Source of the DNA: CAZLDI01 sp964558415
GTDB taxonomy: Bacteria > Chloroflexota > Dehalococcoidia > SM23-28-2 > RBG-16-64-32
Direction of reading: 5' to 3'
Assembly: GCA_964558415.1 (NCBI GenBank)
Contig: CAZLDI010000013.1
Location: 34,194-98,193, forward strand
Length of the DNA stretch: 64,000 nt
A model generated the notes under the pieces. It was not told the origin of the DNA, searched no databases, and saw nothing but the letters and a program-made list of their open reading frames with translations. Position 1 is the stretch's first letter; each line of letters starts with the position of its first letter. This document shows, one piece after another, positions 61,532 through 64,000 of this stretch. A program made the position numbers and the translations under genes.

Positions 61532-61594
61532 CGCAGAACGAAGGGAAAAATGTCACTGCCGCCCCCAACGCGACTCATGCTAAAATGCCTGCGC

Positions 61595-62077
61595 ATGATG
61601 GGTGAATCTACCTCGTTGTTGCCGTCACAGCCCCAATTTGCCCGCTACGGGGAAGTCACCGGGGTATCGCTGGAGCTAAAGCCCAATCTTAGCTACGAGG
61701 ACTGGGAGAGCGCAGGTCATGTTCTACGAAGCCTTGACACTAGGCTGCAATGGTGGATTGGTGATTGGGCCAACTTCGGTGAATCGAACTTTCCAGGCGA
61801 ACGATACGACCGGGCGGTTGAGCTCACAGGCTTCGCGCGGGGAACGATTCAGAATTTCGCTTGGGTGTGCCGTCAGATCAAGCCTTCCGAAAGACGGGCC
61901 GCCCTCAGCTTTAGTCATCACGTGGCCGCCGCGCCCCTCGATGATGAAGACAGACAATCTTTCCTCGACGCAGCGGAGGAATATGGGTGGAGCGTCAAAC
62001 GCTTGGAGCGCCAAAATCGCGCAAGGTCGAGGTCTCACTCCACCGTCTTCGCAAGAGGAAGAGCGCGAGCACACTAA
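61595..62077 (+). CDS. LmbU-like putative DNA-binding protein
   Basis: 160 residues if started at ATG 61595 (or 61598). The motifs LSYEDWESAGHVLRSLDTRLQWWIGDW, shown by the WWIGDW core, FPGERYDRAVELTGFARGTI, FAWVCRQIKPSERR, LSFSHHVAAAP and EEYGWSVKRLERQ are those of the LmbU-like family, some members of which are transcription regulators in actinomycetes. A TAAAAT at 61581-61586 just before the start could be a -10 box for a nearly leaderless mRNA. G+C is visibly lower than in neighbouring genes. Its 3' end overlaps the next gene by about 95 bp in another frame, so the two form one unit. Confidence 0.75.
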   Translation: MMGESTSLLPSQPQFARYGEVTGVSLELKPNLSYEDWESAGHVLRSLDTRLQWWIGDWANFGESNFPGERYDRAVELTGFARGTIQNFAWVCRQIKPSERRAALSFSHHVAAAPLDDEDRQSFLDAAEEYGWSVKRLERQNRARSRSHSTVFARGRARAH

Positions 62078-62594
62078 GATTCAGGCGTATTTGCTTAGGC
62101 TCGGACACGCCATGAGGTACGACGTCTGGCTTCCGCGTAATGATCGGAAGGCGGTCTGGGCTGGAAAGCGGATCACAGACCTACCCGGCGTCCTGAATGA
62201 TCTCCCACCAACCAGTGTGCTCCCAGAAGACCGCGCACAGAGACTACTCGAAAATGTGGACGTCCTTTGGTTGGAAAAGGGGCACATTACCGCTGCCTTT
62301 GAAGTTGAGCACACTACTCCAATTTACTCCGGCCTGCTGCGGATGTCCGACCTAATGGTTCTATTCCCGCATCTAAGCATGACTGCATTTGTGGTGGCTC
62401 CCGAGGCCAGGCTTGACTTGGTCAAGGCTGAGATACATCGTCCGACCTTCAATCAAGACAGGATAAAGTTGACCCAAAGGTGCCGCGTAATAACCTTCGA
62501 GCGACTCAAGGATGACATTGACAGGTTAGAAGACGTCCGGATGCGTTTCCTAAAGATGGACTATGTGATGGAGCACCTTTCGACGGAGCCGTAG
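61983..62594 (+). CDS. Possible PD-(D/E)XK-type nuclease
   Basis: About 203 residues from the ATG at 61983, which has GGAGGAAT directly in front; the frame is open back to 61719 but that part is the shadow of the LmbU-like gene. The core reads ENVDVLWLEKGHITAAFEVEHTT, with the Asp of VDVLW and the E-V-E of AFEVEHTT arranged as in PD-(D/E)XK nucleases (the usual Lys is not obvious). Then IYSGLLRMSDLMVLFP, AFVVAPEARLDLVKAEIHRPTF and CRVITFERL follow. I infer a nuclease-like fold with modest confidence; it could instead be an inactive DNA-binding relative. Low G+C and position next to a transposase suggest recent transfer. Confidence 0.6.
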   Translation: MGGASNAWSAKIAQGRGLTPPSSQEEEREHTKIQAYLLRLGHAMRYDVWLPRNDRKAVWAGKRITDLPGVLNDLPPTSVLPEDRAQRLLENVDVLWLEKGHITAAFEVEHTTPIYSGLLRMSDLMVLFPHLSMTAFVVAPEARLDLVKAEIHRPTFNQDRIKLTQRCRVITFERLKDDIDRLEDVRMRFLKMDYVMEHLSTEP

Positions 62595-62780
62595 CGGTCC
62601 CACGCCGCAGCCTCAGATAAACCAGCGCCATTCGCCTCCGGCACTGGGCTTCCTGTATGACGCAAACCCGCTTTCTGCCAAACAACCCGCGTACCCTAAT
62701 TCCGGCTGCCTTCTGAGATCTAACACCACAGGTGCCACCAACCCCTCGGAGCTATCCCCCACCTCCGCTACCCTTATCCC

Positions 62781-63359
62781 ATGCCCAGAAAACGCGCACC
62801 CAAACCCCCACTACCGCCCGTCGAGCCAATGGTCTCCCTCGTCACGCTCAACGCCGTCAAACACGGCATCCTCTCCGTCTCCCCCGTCATCCCCTGGTTC
62901 GAAAACGAGGACGACTGGCTCGCCTTCCGTGACACCATCTTCGACGAGATCAATCCGCAGGGTGGCCTCCAGCGTGCGCTCGCCGACCGCTCCGCCGCCA
63001 TCCTCTGGCGTATCATGCGCATCCTCCGTTATGAGCGCGAAGTAATCACCGCCAGCCTCGTCGATCTTCGCAAGGACATGGAGGTAGCGGCGTCCGGCGC
63101 GGAACCGCTGACGCCCGACCTCAAAGACATGATGGATCGCCGCGCCATGTACCGCCTCCTCCCCGGCGAGGACCACTTGAACAAGATCATGCGTTACGAG
63201 ACCCGCCTCCATCGCCATCTCCTTCAGACCCTCCACCAGATCCAGTCGCTCCGCGCCCCGCCGGTTCCGCCCCGCCACCGCACCGACATCGAGCACACTG
63301 AGATAAGTCGCGTCGGCGTCCGTTCGCCCTGTGTTCGCGCGCCGGCGCCCCATCACTGA
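62781..63359 (+). CDS. Hypothetical protein with N-A-V-K-H-G-I motif
   Basis: 192 residues, ATG at 62781, no clear ribosome binding site. A basic Pro-rich N-terminus (MPRKRAPKPPLPP) is followed by TLNAVKHGILSVSP, the helical WLAFRDTIFDEINPQGGLQRAL and YETRLHRHLLQTLHQIQSLR. Proteins with an N-A-(L/V)-K-H-G start are frequent unknowns in high-GC bacteria and sometimes occur near phage or transposon genes. Function is not known. The next small gene follows after 51 bp and is probably co-transcribed. The gap before it (62595-62780) shows no signal I recognise. Confidence 0.65.
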   Translation: MPRKRAPKPPLPPVEPMVSLVTLNAVKHGILSVSPVIPWFENEDDWLAFRDTIFDEINPQGGLQRALADRSAAILWRIMRILRYEREVITASLVDLRKDMEVAASGAEPLTPDLKDMMDRRAMYRLLPGEDHLNKIMRYETRLHRHLLQTLHQIQSLRAPPVPPRHRTDIEHTEISRVGVRSPCVRAPAPHH

Positions 63360-63410
63360 TCGGCGGGCCCTTATTCCCCTGAGCGCAAGTTGAGTTGAGT
63401 TGGTGGAGGT

Positions 63411-63746
63411 GTGGAGGTGCAGCGCAAGAGAAAGCGGCGTGCCGGTCGCTCGTTCGGCAACTTCTATCCCATCGCTTCGAACGCCGCACCGGAGGCCGCC
63501 GGGCCTTCGCCCGCCACCAGCCCCGGATCGCTTGCGGACGAGCTATCCCGTCTGTGGGCGAAGCTCGCTGATGCCCTGGACGCCCGGCCAGACGATACTG
63601 GACTACTAATGCGCTGCGCGGACCTGTTCGCGCGGGCGGTGGCGGCGGCGGACAACCGCCCCTCCGCGGGGAGAGACCAGGAGCTCACCGAGAGCATGCG
63701 GCGGGTCCTCGATGACCTCGGGCCCCTGATCCTTCCCGCCGACTAA
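63411..63746 (+). CDS. Hypothetical small protein
   Basis: 111 residues, GTG at 63411 with GGTGGAGG upstream. Basic N-terminus (EVQRKRKRRAGRSFGNF), Pro/Ala linker, then two amphipathic helices (DELSRLWAKLADALDA and GLLMRCADLFARAVAAADN). No family recognised. Follows the previous unknown gene on the same strand and may be its partner. Confidence 0.55.
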   Translation: MEVQRKRKRRAGRSFGNFYPIASNAAPEAAGPSPATSPGSLADELSRLWAKLADALDARPDDTGLLMRCADLFARAVAAADNRPSAGRDQELTESMRRVLDDLGPLILPAD

Positions 63747-63778
63747 GCCGCCCTTGCCGCCCCAACCCATGATTAACG

Positions 63779-63832
<54 letters not shown>

Positions 63833-63866
63833 AAAAACGCAGCGCCCCTAAGCACCCTCACCCCAA

Positions 63867-63889
63867 CCCTCTCCCCGGAAGGGAGAGGG
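63867..63889. repeat. Palindromic repeat of the CCCTCTCCC type, second copy
   Basis: CCCTCTCCC (63867-63875) and GGGAGAGGG (63881-63889), five-base loop, preceded by CCCTCACCCC. Same family as 58750-58775. The rest of the window end (63890-64000) shows no gene I can support. Confidence 0.7.
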
Positions 63890-64000
63890 AGCAGTGCTGA
63901 AGCGGCTTTTGTCGCCTTGACGGCTTTGCAGTATTTGCCGATCAGGGTTAGTTGCGTCTCCTCACTCGGGGAGCAACTTTTGAATCATGCCGAGGAGGGT

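Noticed and set aside
61719..61982. N-terminal extension of the nuclease-like protein
   Set aside because: This part lies inside the LmbU-like gene, which has clear motifs in the other frame. The ATG at 61983 has a good ribosome binding site.

Overview
The window is a GC-rich (visibly around two thirds G+C) bacterial chromosome segment. It probably comes from the Chloroflexota, in or near Dehalococcoidia; this is an inference from gene content, not a proven placement. Pointers are a pair of short 'core' MetE-type methionine synthase genes, an Agl23-like membrane protein fused to NHL repeats, exported proteins with 'MSIDMD...' cohesin-like domains and dockerin-like tails, and a large (Alu-domain) SRP RNA. 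Coding is dense on both strands, and GTG and TTG starts are common (mutL, mutS, smc, nuoE and dinG all appear to use TTG). No rRNA, tRNA or CRISPR array was seen.

Layout. 1-10 kb: the end of an unidentified protein, a giant secreted C25-like (gingipain-type) protease with a PKD domain and a pentapeptide repeat tract, then a NarL-type two-component system followed by an MMPL/RND exporter. 10-13.5 kb: ssrA (tmRNA) and smpB for ribosome rescue, separated by an opposite-strand TadG-like gene, then a CtpA-type protease. 13.9-16.7 kb: two tandem MetE-like genes and a membrane-anchored cupredoxin. 16.8-25 kb: mutL and mutS flanking a diguanylate cyclase gene, then a four-PAS/LuxR regulator. 25-30.5 kb: a surface-protein island with a dockerin-ended repeat protein, a second anchored cupredoxin and an anchored cohesin-like protein. 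30.6-45.5 kb: a long minus-strand block, rnc-smc-(PAS)-(metallo-beta-lactamase)-ftsY-glycosyltransferase-Agl23/NHL-nuoE-nuoF. 45.6-58 kb: cca, a small zinc-finger gene, a five-copy 132-134 bp tandem repeat, an M20 peptidase, GNAT, DinG-type helicase, PHP phosphoesterase, ispE, rsmA, a G5/3D cell-wall protein, the SRP RNA and galU. 58-64 kb: an accessory-looking end with palindromic repeats, lepA carrying a palindrome inside its coding sequence, a REP-associated transposase carrying its own inverted-repeat element in frame, a lower-GC pair (LmbU-like DNA-binding protein plus possible PD-(D/E)XK nuclease), two unknown genes and a poly-C/poly-G run that is probably an artefact.

Most interesting points. 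(1) Three exported proteins (16.0, 28.9 and 29.5 kb) share a C-terminal tail: PAVGG(K/V)AGLL, a short polar linker, one membrane helix and usually a basic end. This looks like a sorting or anchoring signal. (2) Cohesin-like and dockerin-like modules sit side by side at 25-30.5 kb. (3) Palindromic repeats lie in frame inside lepA and inside the REP-associated transposase gene. (4) The overlapping LmbU-like/nuclease-like pair next to that transposase is a candidate uncharacterised accessory or defence module.
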